The position numbers were made by a program, and so were the translations under genes. A stretch of DNA of 64,000 nucleotides from Anaerolineales bacterium (GTDB lineage Bacteria; Chloroflexota; Anaerolineae; Anaerolineales; Villigracilaceae). Below the pieces are notes generated by a model that was given only the letters and a program-made list of their open reading frames with translations, was not told where the DNA came from and did no database searches. The stretch is from assembly GCA_020851785.1 (NCBI GenBank), contig JADZCC010000028.1, positions 1-64,000 of the forward strand. The letters are read 5' to 3'. Shown here one piece after another: positions 53,335 to 61,848 of this stretch (its first letter is position 1; every line of letters starts with the position of its first letter).

Positions 53335-54958
53335 CTGCTTGACGTTCGATGTTTGACCATTTTTGGCCCACCGGGTCGGCGGTGACGACTTGATCACCAC
53401 GCACCATTTTGCCTTCATAGGCGTTTGGCCCGGCCACCACGCGCCAGCCATCCAAAATAAAAGGAATGGGGCCGTCGGCGGTGACCCATTCGCCGTTATA
53501 TTTTCGCGCAAAATGTAAATGCGTGCCAGTGGAGACGCCGCCTTCGCAGGAGGGGTGGCCTAGGCGGTCGTTGGTTTCCACCCAGGTTCCTTTGGCCACG
53601 CGGTCTTTTTTACCGACATGCATGTAGAGGATGTTCCAGCCGGTTTGCTCCAGCCCGTCGCCATCCAGGTCTACCATCACCACGCCATTCTCCGAGCGGA
53701 CGACCAGACCCGGGGCGGCGGCTGTCACCCAGAGCGGAGTCAGTTCGCATCCGCCTTTGTCGGTAGAAGGCGCGAAATCAATCGCGGCGTTAACGCTGTG
53801 ACCAACGCCATAAATCTCAGGGTTGAGTTGACCCCAGCCGTTGTGCGGCCCGCCGGTTAGACTCCATTCGGTATTCGGTTCAAACGGCAGAACCAAAGGC
53901 GGTTGGTTTAAGGCGGGCGGAAAAATGGGATTGACCGCATCGGCGCGGGCCCAGGCGTCGCCGAACATTTCCTTGTACATCGCTGGAAAACCAGAGTTGG
54001 GGTCAATGATCTGCGCCCATTGCGACTGGCTATGAATGCGCGAGAATAAAAATTGAATCGCCACCGTTCCCGCGTTGAGGCGCGGGTCGAGTCGCAATCT
54101 TGTGCCGTCTGGAAAATCCAGATAGGTTAAGGTGCCGGCGCGCCAGCCATAATAGCCAATGGAGAGGTTGTTCACCGCCCAAACCAATTGCGTGCTCATG
54201 CCTTTGAAGTGATAATCGTTGAAGCCCATTGGGTAGTCGGTGTGAAGCAGGTCAATTGGCTGGCCGCGCACCCAGCGGCTTTCGTATTCTAAAAGGGCCA
54301 AAATTAAGCGTGGGTTGATGGAGTTTTCAATGGCCAGGCGTTTGATCGCGTCGTCGCCATTGATCCAGCCGGTGGAGCCGAGATAGTCGCGGAATTTGGA
54401 GAGGTAGCCGCCTTGCGCTTTGATATAGGCGGACACGTCAAAATTTGTGGCGGTGTTGGAGAAGATGATTTCAGCGTCTGGCATGATTTGGACGTTGGGC
54501 GTGGTGAGTTCGGTGATTTTATTAGGGATGACCAGTAGGGAGCCGGGGTCAATCAGCGTGGTTTTGGTCAGGTCGGCTTCCGAGACGATCTCCGCCTCTT
54601 CCACGCCGAATCTTTTGGCAACCGCCGAAAGCATATCGCCACTTTGAGAGTAATACAAAAATGGCGCGGCGTTTAAATCCGGCGTGAAGGTGGGGATGAC
54701 TTGCGGCGGCATGTTGACCGGCGTGGCGGTGGGCGTGTAGGCCTGTTGGGTAGAAATCTCCGGCGCAAGGGTGGAAGTGGGGAATGAGTTCGGGCTGTCT
54801 GAAATTACAAATGGATCAAACGGAAGCGAATCGTTTCCGCCCAGCGTGGAGGGGGTGGGCGTTTCGACGACGCCCCAAATGGAACTGGAGGGGGGGCCGG
54901 CGCAGGCCGTCAACAGAAAGATAATCAGGAGAGCGATGGTTGCGAGAAAACGGCGCAT
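53327..54958 (-). CDS. LysM-SLT-like-M23 lipoprotein B
   Basis: A 543-residue paralogue of its neighbours. Lipobox LTAC with Cys19, Thr/Pro-rich linker, LysM (YYSQSGDMLSAVAKRFGV), SLT-like region (SINPRLILALLEYESRWV) and M23 domain (GGPHNGWG, NAAIDFAP, GTHLHFARKYNGEW). It keeps Glu-Ser at the position equivalent to the SLT catalytic glutamate, so it could cut both glycan and peptide. It ends with the start of lipoprotein A, and TATAAT lies 11 bases before its own ATG. Confidence 0.84.
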   Translation of the reverse strand: MRRFLATIALLIIFLLTACAGPPSSSIWGVVETPTPSTLGGNDSLPFDPFVISDSPNSFPTSTLAPEISTQQAYTPTATPVNMPPQVIPTFTPDLNAAPFLYYSQSGDMLSAVAKRFGVEEAEIVSEADLTKTTLIDPGSLLVIPNKITELTTPNVQIMPDAEIIFSNTATNFDVSAYIKAQGGYLSKFRDYLGSTGWINGDDAIKRLAIENSINPRLILALLEYESRWVRGQPIDLLHTDYPMGFNDYHFKGMSTQLVWAVNNLSIGYYGWRAGTLTYLDFPDGTRLRLDPRLNAGTVAIQFLFSRIHSQSQWAQIIDPNSGFPAMYKEMFGDAWARADAVNPIFPPALNQPPLVLPFEPNTEWSLTGGPHNGWGQLNPEIYGVGHSVNAAIDFAPSTDKGGCELTPLWVTAAAPGLVVRSENGVVMVDLDGDGLEQTGWNILYMHVGKKDRVAKGTWVETNDRLGHPSCEGGVSTGTHLHFARKYNGEWVTADGPIPFILDGWRVVAGPNAYEGKMVRGDQVVTADPVGQKWSNIERQADE

Positions 54959-55000
54959 GAATTTTTTGAATTATATCCGCGATGATAAGAGTTGGATGAG

Positions 55001-56587
55001 TTAATGGACGATGCTATTGATGGTCGAGCCGCCGTCGTAGGCTTCGACGGTGACGCCGTTCTTGGTGAGGTAGCCGTCGTATTCGTAGGTGTCGCCGCTG
55101 GAAACCCAGCCATTGAGGATGTAGGGGAGGCGCCCATCGGCGGCAATCCATTCGCCGTTATATTTTCTAGCGACGTGAACGTGCGTGGCGTTGGCGACTC
55201 CGCCTTCGCAGGAGGGATGCCCCACCCGTTCGTTGGTGAAAAGATATTCGCCGGGTTGGACGCGCTCAGCCGCGCCGACGTGCATGTAGAGGATCGTCCA
55301 GCCGGTTTGTTCGTAGCCGTCGTTATCCAAATCCTGAATGACGGCGCCGTTGTTGGCGCGGAGGATTAACCCGTCGGCCATGGCGGTGACCCAAAGCGGG
55401 CTGGGCAGACAATTTCCGTTGTCGCCAACCGGAGCGAAATCCAACGCCGCCCAAGCGGAGCCAGCATCCCAGCCGCCGTGTGGGCCGCCGGTGAAATACC
55501 AGGTTTGCCCCGCTTCAAAGGGAAGGGACATGGCCGGTTGTTGGACGCTTTCCGGCACAAGCGGTTCGATGGCGTAATCAAACGGGTTGCCGAAGAAAAC
55601 ATAATAGGTGAGCAGTAAGCCGGTGGGACCGGAATCAAATTCCCAGGTGGGGCGATCGTCCAAGTCGGAGAAGAAATACTGTACCGCCGCAGTTCCAGCG
55701 TTGATGGTTGGATCAAGCGGCGCGACAGTTCCATCATTTAATACCACGGTGGAGATGGCGTTGGCCCGCCATAAATAGTAGCCGCGATTCAGCGCATTGG
55801 CCGTCCAGGTGAGTTGACGATACAAGCCGTAATGATTTTCGTCCAACAGCCCCATGGGATAAGAAGTGTTGAACGGTTCGGGGTTGGTGACCCAGCCGCT
55901 CTGATATTCCAACAGCGCCAACAGCAGGCGCGGGTTGATTGAATAATTAAGTGAAACAGCTTGCACAATATCATAGCCGGAAAGCATTAGTCCATTTACG
56001 TCCTGTTCGTAACTGGCCAAATAGCCATGCTGACTTTGAATGAAACCGTCCAAATCAAAGTAAATGGTCGCTGGTCCATACACCATTTCCGAATCGGGGA
56101 TGATCTTGAACGCCGGAGCCGCGCCGATTGGGTTGGGCGCCGGGACATTGAGAACCGCGCCAACTTCCAGTTGGTTTGCATCGGTGATGGAGTTGGCCTG
56201 CATTAACGTCTCCAGACTGATCCCATAATTTAAGGCGATGCCGCCCAACGTGTCCCCGCTTTGCACCGTGTATTGAACCATGTCCTGGCGTGGCGTGGGG
56301 AGCGCGCGCGAAACGTCGGGCGTGGGGCTGACGGCCGTGGCGACATTAATCGGCGTGAACACCGGCGAAACGGTGACCGGTACGCGCGTGGGCGTTGGCT
56401 CGCGAGTCAACGTCGGCGGAACGGGCGTGTGGGTGGTGGTGACGGTTGGAAAGGTGGGGTTGGGCGTGGGCGTATTTTTGACGAAAGGATCGTACGTTGG
56501 AAATACAATTGGCTGACTTGTAGCGGGCGCGCAAGCGGAAAGGAAAACGCAGAGGAACAACAGGCGAAAGGATTTTTGCAAAGACAT
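55001..56587 (-). CDS. LysM-SLT-like-M23 lipoprotein C
   Basis: A 528-residue paralogue and first of the three. Lipobox LSAC with Cys19, long Thr/Pro/Val linker, LysM (VQYTVQSGDTLGGIALNYGI), SLT-like region (SINPRLLLALLEYQSGWV) and M23 domain (GGPHGGWDAGSAWAALDFAP, ATHVHVARKYNGEW). The SLT-type Glu is Gln here. TACAAT (56600-56595) lies 7 bases before ATG 56587. An outer-surface peptidoglycan endopeptidase is the likely role. Confidence 0.83.
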   Translation of the reverse strand: MSLQKSFRLLFLCVFLSACAPATSQPIVFPTYDPFVKNTPTPNPTFPTVTTTHTPVPPTLTREPTPTRVPVTVSPVFTPINVATAVSPTPDVSRALPTPRQDMVQYTVQSGDTLGGIALNYGISLETLMQANSITDANQLEVGAVLNVPAPNPIGAAPAFKIIPDSEMVYGPATIYFDLDGFIQSQHGYLASYEQDVNGLMLSGYDIVQAVSLNYSINPRLLLALLEYQSGWVTNPEPFNTSYPMGLLDENHYGLYRQLTWTANALNRGYYLWRANAISTVVLNDGTVAPLDPTINAGTAAVQYFFSDLDDRPTWEFDSGPTGLLLTYYVFFGNPFDYAIEPLVPESVQQPAMSLPFEAGQTWYFTGGPHGGWDAGSAWAALDFAPVGDNGNCLPSPLWVTAMADGLILRANNGAVIQDLDNDGYEQTGWTILYMHVGAAERVQPGEYLFTNERVGHPSCEGGVANATHVHVARKYNGEWIAADGRLPYILNGWVSSGDTYEYDGYLTKNGVTVEAYDGGSTINSIVH

Positions 56588-56613
56588 GGGGGCGATTGTA
56601 CCAAACTGATTTT

Positions 56614-56955
56614 TTATTCCGCTTGAATTGATTCAAGGAAAAACTCTTCGCCCGCGATGATTTTCCCGCCAACGCCGCCGCATTGCGGGCAAACGATTTT
56701 GTTTCCCGCAGGATGATATTGGTTAAAGCAAGTCATACATTGCGCTTCGGCGGTGACGCGACGAACATGAAGTTCGGCGCCTGCCGCGGGCGTCATTTTG
56801 GAAAGTTCATCCCATTCGGTTTGCAAGGTCTCAGCGCTGAAATCAGTTAACTCGCCGAGGGCAATTTGCACAGAGCGAATGCGCCGGGCTTGCATTGCTT
56901 TGGCGCGTTGCAAGGCGAGCTTTAAGAGCGCCTCAACAGTGAGCGTTTCGCGCAT
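56614..56955 (-). CDS. HypA/HybF-like zinc protein lacking the nickel-binding His2
   Basis: A 113-residue protein with HypA layout: VQIALGELTDFSAETLQTEW in the first half and a zinc knuckle CMTCFNQ...CPQCGG near residues 72-92. True HypA starts Met-His-Glu and uses His2 for nickel; here the start is Met-Arg-Glu. No hydrogenase or urease genes are nearby. It may be a HypA relative with another role. The start lies 2 bases after the DUF402 stop. Confidence 0.75.
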   Translation of the reverse strand: MRETLTVEALLKLALQRAKAMQARRIRSVQIALGELTDFSAETLQTEWDELSKMTPAAGAELHVRRVTAEAQCMTCFNQYHPAGNKIVCPQCGGVGGKIIAGEEFFLESIQAE

Positions 56956-56957
56956 CG

Positions 56958-57590
56958 CTAATCAACCTTGTCCCAATGGAGGGGCAATTTAGGGTTTGAC
57001 CAGGTTGGGTTTGGGCGCCAATCGCGCCACGAATCATCAAAGGGATAAGCGCGCTTCTTTAACTTGTCGAAAATTTCCCGCTTTGCAGTTTCAATCTCCT
57101 TTGCCCAATCTGCGGTGATGATGTTCAAAGCCACCCCTGTGTTGTAATCTTCCTCATCTTTCCAATGCCAATTGAAATCCGGTTCAATCACCAGGTCAAT
57201 TTCCAAATCCAAAGTTTGAAAAGCAAAAGGCGCGCGTTGATACGGCAGTTGAAAATTGACGTAGTAACAAACGAATTGATCTTTAGCTTGATTCCAGATC
57301 AAATTGAGCGAATAATATTTTTCAGGATACAGGAGAATCAAAAAGCGATTCGTATGCCAGAAATACGTTTGCATATCGCGCCGGTTGGCTTGATAATCGC
57401 CCCAACGATCCCAACTTTCCCGGCTGTTTACATATCCGCGCGGCGCGGCGCATTCTGCGCCGGGCGTCACGGCGAGCGCCGTCTCTTCCGCCGAATCTTT
57501 GACGACGACGACAGATTGAGCGAACCAAACCTGATTTTGATAAACGCCTTGATACAAGGCGTGATCCCCGGCTTGCCAATATTTTTTCAT
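56958..57590 (-). CDS. DUF402 domain protein
   Basis: A 210-residue protein. The domain core reads YYSLNLIWNQAKDQFVCYYV, NFQLPYQRAPFAFQTLDLEI and WHWKDEEDYNTGV, with the Tyr, Asp and Asp-Glu-Asp residues that bind metal in FomD and related nucleoside-diphosphate hydrolases. DUF402 members include nucleotide phosphatases. Co-transcribed with the HypA-like gene. Confidence 0.82.
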   Translation of the reverse strand: MKKYWQAGDHALYQGVYQNQVWFAQSVVVVKDSAEETALAVTPGAECAAPRGYVNSRESWDRWGDYQANRRDMQTYFWHTNRFLILLYPEKYYSLNLIWNQAKDQFVCYYVNFQLPYQRAPFAFQTLDLEIDLVIEPDFNWHWKDEEDYNTGVALNIITADWAKEIETAKREIFDKLKKRAYPFDDSWRDWRPNPTWSNPKLPLHWDKVD

Positions 57591-57606
57591 TTGATTCTTT
57601 AGCTAC

Positions 57607-57858
57607 TTAAGCTTCCAACCTGCCGATGACTTTCACGCAATCATGTTTGAAAACTTCTGCGTGATGCGGCGCGTCGGGGAGTTCGCTGGTCAAATCCTGT
57701 CCCGGAAAATGCAAAAATTCATGGATGCCCGTGCGCCATTTGGGGCAATCGGTGACGTCGTAGACAATGCCGTCGCAGGCAATCCACATCCGTGAGCCGC
57801 GTTCGCCGGTGTTGCGTTTAAGTTCAAGCAGGGAAACAATTTTTAGAGGAAGAGACAT
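57607..57858 (-). CDS. Cytochrome b5-like heme/steroid-binding protein
   Basis: An 83-residue protein from ATG 57858. It matches the short b5-like family: CDGIVYDVTDCPKWRTGIHE, then FPGQDLTSELPDAPHHAEV, where the His of GIHE and of the APHH segment could ligate heme. TATAAT (57871-57866) overlaps the stop codon of the flavoprotein gene and lies 7 bases before the ATG. A longer frame upstream is antisense-like sequence inside that gene. The flavoprotein neighbour is a possible electron partner. Confidence 0.8.
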   Translation of the reverse strand: MSLPLKIVSLLELKRNTGERGSRMWIACDGIVYDVTDCPKWRTGIHEFLHFPGQDLTSELPDAPHHAEVFKHDCVKVIGRLEA

Positions 57859-57866
57859 GCGGGCGA

Positions 57867-59072
57867 TTATAAACTCAACCAACGCAACGCGCCCCGGCCT
57901 GCGCTTCTGCCGGTTGCAAAACAGGCCGTCAGCAAGTAGCCGCCGGTGGGCGCTTCCCAATCCAACATTTCGCCCGCGCAAAAAACGCCGGGGATTTTTT
58001 TCAACATCAGGTTCGCGTCCAATTCGTCGAAAGTGATTCCGCCCGCGGAACTGATGGCCTTCTCCAGCGGGGCGGCGACGCTCAATGGAATTTGTAAATC
58101 TTTAATCGCCGTCGCTAACTTTTCGACGTCAGATAAATCTTCTTTTGATAAAAATTCATACAACAAGCCAACCTTCACGCCCTTGAGTCCAACCGTCTTT
58201 TCAATGTGACTCGTCAGCGTGCGCGAGCCGCGCGGTTTGGATAAGGCGTGAAGCAATTTCTCTCGCGATGAATCAGGCGCGAGGTCCAGATGAAGCGCGG
58301 CGCGGCCCGTTGCGTCAAGCGCATCCCGCAGTTTCGCCGAAGCCGCGTAAATCAGGCTTCCCTCCACGCCCGTTTGCGTCACAATAAATTCGCCTTGCTG
58401 TTGAAAATCTTCAAAAGCTAAAACCACAGATTTGATCGGCTGACCATGAAATTTTTGCTTGAAATGATTGGACCAGTTGACGATGAAGCCGCAGTTGGAC
58501 GGACGAAACGCCTCGACCTTAACCCCAGCCTGACTCAGCCACGACGACCATGCGCCGCTCGAACCCAGTTTCGGCCAACTTGCGCCGCCCAACGCCAGGA
58601 TCGTTGCGTCGGGTTTGATTTTGATTTCGCCGTGGGGAGAATCGAAAACGAGAAAATCGTTTTCCCAGCCTTTCCAAAAATGGCGCGGATGAAACTTAAC
58701 TTGGTTGGCTTGCAACCTTTGCAACCAGGCGCGCAATAGCGGGCTGGCTTTCATCTCTTTTGGAAAGACGCGTTGCGATGTGCCAACGAAGGTTTCAACG
58801 CCCAGACCTTGCGCCCAGACGCGAACGTCCTCCGCGTTGAAATCTTTGAGATGTTTTTTGATTTCGTCCTGTTGATTCCCGTAGCGTGTGATAAATTTTT
58901 CGTACGGTTCGGCGTGAGTCAGGTTGAGCCCGCTTTTGCCCGCCATTAAGAATTTGCGGCCAAACGAAGGCATGGAATCGTACACGTCAATTTGTAAATC
59001 GCGTTCGCTGAGAACTTCTGCGGCCATCAGGCCCGCGGGCCCGCCGCCAATAATCGCTACTGTTTTTTTCAT
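57867..59072 (-). CDS. HI0933/YhiN-like NAD(P)/FAD-dependent oxidoreductase
   Basis: A 401-residue flavoprotein. FAD motif IIGGGPAGLMAAEVLSE, the family segment GRKFLMAGKSGLNLTHAE, ATILALGGASWPKLGSSGAW, and the C-terminal GVFCAGEMLDWEAPTGGYLL that closes on FAD. The closest described subgroup is the TIGR03862-type flavoprotein. Substrate unknown. No signal peptide. Confidence 0.9.
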   Translation of the reverse strand: MKKTVAIIGGGPAGLMAAEVLSERDLQIDVYDSMPSFGRKFLMAGKSGLNLTHAEPYEKFITRYGNQQDEIKKHLKDFNAEDVRVWAQGLGVETFVGTSQRVFPKEMKASPLLRAWLQRLQANQVKFHPRHFWKGWENDFLVFDSPHGEIKIKPDATILALGGASWPKLGSSGAWSSWLSQAGVKVEAFRPSNCGFIVNWSNHFKQKFHGQPIKSVVLAFEDFQQQGEFIVTQTGVEGSLIYAASAKLRDALDATGRAALHLDLAPDSSREKLLHALSKPRGSRTLTSHIEKTVGLKGVKVGLLYEFLSKEDLSDVEKLATAIKDLQIPLSVAAPLEKAISSAGGITFDELDANLMLKKIPGVFCAGEMLDWEAPTGGYLLTACFATGRSAGRGALRWLSL

Positions 59073-59084
59073 GTTGATTCAGGT

Positions 59085-59149
59085 GGTCGAGTAGGCGGCG
59101 TGTCTCGATACGGACTTCGTCCTACTCGACCATCGCCGCCGTATCGAGA
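59085..59149. repeat. Interlocked inverted repeats (REP-like)
   Basis: GGTCGAGTAGG (59085-59095) pairs with 59121-59131, and TCTCGATACGG (59103-59113) pairs with 59139-59149, in an A-B-A'-B' order. The centre also folds as GGAC-TTC-GTCC (59112-59122). It fills the gap between the alcohol dehydrogenase and flavoprotein genes. Confidence 0.75.
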
Positions 59150-59155
59150 CCACAA

Positions 59156-60184
59156 TTAAGGCACGATCACAGTTCTGACGTCACTGCCAAATTTTTCAAG
59201 GGTATCCAGCACGGCGTTGATTTCCTCTGCGTCCAGTGGAATCGTTTTTGAAACAACTTTAGATGTGTCTAAAATTTTTCGCCTGGCCATTTCCACCAGC
59301 AAAGGGAGTTCCTGTAAATGATGGTCGTTCGAGCCGATCAGTTCCACTTCGTTGCCGAGGAGTTCGGTGTAGGTGTTGAGTTCAAGCGGCTGGCTGGATA
59401 AACCGACAATCACCACGCGCCCCAGCGCCCCCACGGACTGAAGCGCCTGCTTCATCGTTTGCTTTAAGCCGATCATCTCAATCGCCACGTCCACGCCTTT
59501 ATTGTTCGTCAACTTTTTGAGTTCTGTAACCGCGTCTACATTTTTCCCGTTGACCGGAATCGCGCCGTATTCCTGCGCGAGTTTCAATTTGTCTTCGTTG
59601 ATATCCACCGCGTAAACTTCCAGCGCGCCAAAGGCTTTGGCCAATTGCACGGCTGATTGTCCCAGCCCGCCCACGCCAAAGATGGCGACGCGCTCGCCCA
59701 CTTTCAAGCGGCTTTTCTTCAGGGCATGAAAGGCGGTGGCAGAAGCGCACATTAGCGTTGCGCCCTGCTCGAAAGGGATTTCATCCGGCAAATGAATTGC
59801 GTTTCTGGCTGGCACGGCAATATATTCCGCGTAGCCGCCGTTCGTGTAATGGCCCAGCATCAGCGCCTTTTCGCAGAATTGATCGTTGCCTGTGGAGCAG
59901 GGATAGCAATCTCCGCAGGTGAGGTTGTAATGCAGACAGACGCGCTCACCAACTTTTACATTCGTCACCTGACTGCCGATTTTCTCAACCACCCCGGCCA
60001 CTTCGTGACCCAGCGTGAGTGGAACCGGCCGAACGGGCGAAACTCCGGCGCGATAATGCGCGTCGGAATGACAAATTCCTGCGGCTTTGACTTTCACTAA
60101 AACGTCCCGTTCGCCAATTTCAGGAACGGGGATGTTTTGCATTTCAAGCGGTTGTTGGGGGGCAATAAAACGGACAGCTTTCAT
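59156..60184 (-). CDS. Zinc-dependent alcohol dehydrogenase
   Basis: A 342-residue MDR alcohol dehydrogenase from ATG 60184. Catalytic zinc region GICHSDAHYRAG and GHEVAGVVEKIG, structural zinc lobe CGDCYPCSTGNDQFC with four cysteines, and NAD fold FGVGGLGQSAVQLAKAFG followed by VYAVDINEDK, where Asp favours NAD. Substrate likely a primary alcohol or aldehyde. GGAG precedes the ATG. Confidence 0.92.
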   Translation of the reverse strand: MKAVRFIAPQQPLEMQNIPVPEIGERDVLVKVKAAGICHSDAHYRAGVSPVRPVPLTLGHEVAGVVEKIGSQVTNVKVGERVCLHYNLTCGDCYPCSTGNDQFCEKALMLGHYTNGGYAEYIAVPARNAIHLPDEIPFEQGATLMCASATAFHALKKSRLKVGERVAIFGVGGLGQSAVQLAKAFGALEVYAVDINEDKLKLAQEYGAIPVNGKNVDAVTELKKLTNNKGVDVAIEMIGLKQTMKQALQSVGALGRVVIVGLSSQPLELNTYTELLGNEVELIGSNDHHLQELPLLVEMARRKILDTSKVVSKTIPLDAEEINAVLDTLEKFGSDVRTVIVP

Positions 60185-60203
60185 TAGGTTTGCTCCAGTT
60201 TTT

Positions 60204-60965
60204 TTATATCTGCATTCCAATGTTGAACGAAGCGCTATAGCCGCCTCCGCTGGGAGCTACATTCAGTAATAACGATTGGCCGCCATGGCTATAAATAGCG
60301 TCCTGCGAATTGAGCGTATCCTGAATTCCTTTTTGAACATAAGGCTCTTGGGCGTAGACTTTGTCTGTGAATGCGTCGTCAAAGAATAACTGCGAAATAA
60401 ATTCCTGATGGTCGTAGCGAATCTTGAAATGGATGTGAACTGCGCGCCCCGAATACCAACCCGGATAAATGCTTGTAAATTTTGCCATGCCATTTGCGTC
60501 GGTTACCTGATAGCCGCGCAAGAAGGTTTTCCCAACCGCATTTTCCACGTCTGAATAAACGCCATACGCATCACAGTGCCAGATGTCCACTTGGGCGTTC
60601 GGTAAAACGGTACAGCCATTTGCGCCAACCTGAGTCACGTTGAACGTTAATTCGAGGGGAGCGCCTTCCGAAACGATTCCAGTCGAGGCGTCTGCGCGAA
60701 TGTCTGAGCGTTGCAACATTTCATCTACAAAGTAGGGACCTTCTGTCATTTCCGGTCGCACGATACACATGGGGAGGACGGCGCTCGTTCCGTTCGCCAC
60801 AGCTTCTGTAATCGGCGCTGTGGTTGATGAAATTGTCGGCGCGAAGGTCTCCGTAATGTTTGGCGCGCAAGATGCCAGTAAGGTTGCGGCGCCGCCGAGT
60901 CCTAAAATCCGCAAGGCCTCTCTGCGGCTTAAAATTTGTCCAATGAGTTTGTCGTCATTGTCCAT
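60204..60965 (-). CDS. Exported intradiol ring-cleavage dioxygenase-like protein
   Basis: A 253-residue protein. A Tat-type signal (SRREALRILGLGG) ends at a lipobox-like LASC. The dioxygenase fold shows VDIWHCDAYGVYSD, then IYPGWYSGRAVHIHFKI: two tyrosines and two histidines in the order that binds ferric iron in protocatechuate and catechol dioxygenases. Such exported lipoproteins of this family have no agreed substrate. 19 bases upstream of the alcohol dehydrogenase start, same strand. Confidence 0.88.
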   Translation of the reverse strand: MDNDDKLIGQILSRREALRILGLGGAATLLASCAPNITETFAPTISSTTAPITEAVANGTSAVLPMCIVRPEMTEGPYFVDEMLQRSDIRADASTGIVSEGAPLELTFNVTQVGANGCTVLPNAQVDIWHCDAYGVYSDVENAVGKTFLRGYQVTDANGMAKFTSIYPGWYSGRAVHIHFKIRYDHQEFISQLFFDDAFTDKVYAQEPYVQKGIQDTLNSQDAIYSHGGQSLLLNVAPSGGGYSASFNIGMQI

Positions 60966-60976
60966 GAGCGTTTCCT

Positions 60977-61495
60977 TTACTTGGGTTTATGAATCGCATA
61001 CAAGTTCAAGTCAATCTCGTCCGCGCTTAGCTTAATCAGCTTCTCAAAAACGAAGCCAAGTTTTTCCAGCACGCGGTTGGAAGGCGCGTTGGCTGGGTCG
61101 GTAATCGCAACGATGCGCTTCAACTTGACGACGTTCCAGCCGTAGTTTAATAGGGCGGCCGCCGATTCGTTGGCATAGCCTTTAGACCAAAAGCGCGGGA
61201 GGAAGGCGTAGCCCAAATCCACATCTTCCAATGTTTCGCGTTTAATCAGCCCACACATGCCCAGCGCTTCGCCAGTCTCTTTTAACGTCGCCAGGCACAG
61301 CCCGAATCCGTTTTTGGCGTAACTGGCGATTGGCCCGTTCAAGAGATAGTTTTCAGCGTCTTCCAAGGTCCGCACGTGGCGGTCGCCAATGTTTTGAATG
61401 AAGGACGGCTCGTTTAAGAGTTCAAGGATGAAGAGGGCGTCGAACGGCGTGAACGGGCGAATCAGCAGACGTTCGGTTTCAATGGGGTTTTGCAT
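60977..61495 (-). CDS. GNAT acetyltransferase, RimJ/RimL-like
   Basis: A 172-residue protein from ATG 61495. It opens ETERLLIRPFTPFDALFILE and has GYAFLPRFWSKGYANESAAA and DPANAPSNRVLEKLGFVFEK, the standard pattern of RimJ/RimL-type acetyltransferases. The acceptor may be a ribosomal protein N-terminus or a small amine. TATAAT (61507-61502) lies 6 bases before the ATG. Confidence 0.9.
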   Translation of the reverse strand: MQNPIETERLLIRPFTPFDALFILELLNEPSFIQNIGDRHVRTLEDAENYLLNGPIASYAKNGFGLCLATLKETGEALGMCGLIKRETLEDVDLGYAFLPRFWSKGYANESAAALLNYGWNVVKLKRIVAITDPANAPSNRVLEKLGFVFEKLIKLSADEIDLNLYAIHKPK

Positions 61496-61520
61496 AAGCG
61501 TATTATATATCCAGCGCAAA

Positions 61521-61554
61521 GGAAAAGTCCCCGCCGTTCAGCGGGGACTTTTCC
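61521..61554 (-). terminator. Intrinsic terminator of the GlsB-like gene
   Basis: Perfect 14-bp stem GGAAAAGTCCCCGC (61521-61534) with 61541-61554 over a 6-base loop, with T-rich ends on the minus strand. It stands just before the acetyltransferase promoter. Confidence 0.85.
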
Positions 61555-61566
61555 TAAACGGCGGGG

Positions 61567-61818
61567 TTACTTGCGAATCAAACCGACGATCACAATCAAC
61601 ACCACCGCGCCCAAAACGGCGACGAGGAAACTCCATAAGTCAAACGCCGTGGCGCCTTCGTAGCCCAGCGCGTTCATAATTGCGGTTCCCAAAAACGCGC
61701 CCACGATTCCCGTAATAATGTTGGCGATTGCGCCCATCTTTTTATTTTTACCGGTAATGATGCTCGCAATCCAACCTGCCAGCGCTCCAAAGATGATCCA
61801 AACCAGAATGTTTTCCAT
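61567..61818 (-). CDS. GlsB/YeaQ/YmgE family small membrane protein
   Basis: An 83-residue protein with three helices and the family pattern WIIFGALAGWIASIITG, NIITGIVGAFLGTAIM and a C-terminal FLVAVLGAVVLIVIVGLIRK. Often induced by envelope or acid stress; function unclear. GGAGGT precedes ATG 61818, which is chosen over an upstream in-frame codon. Confidence 0.9.
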   Translation of the reverse strand: MENILVWIIFGALAGWIASIITGKNKKMGAIANIITGIVGAFLGTAIMNALGYEGATAFDLWSFLVAVLGAVVLIVIVGLIRK

Positions 61819-61848
61819 GAGTACCTCCAAAAATTTTGATTGATTTTA

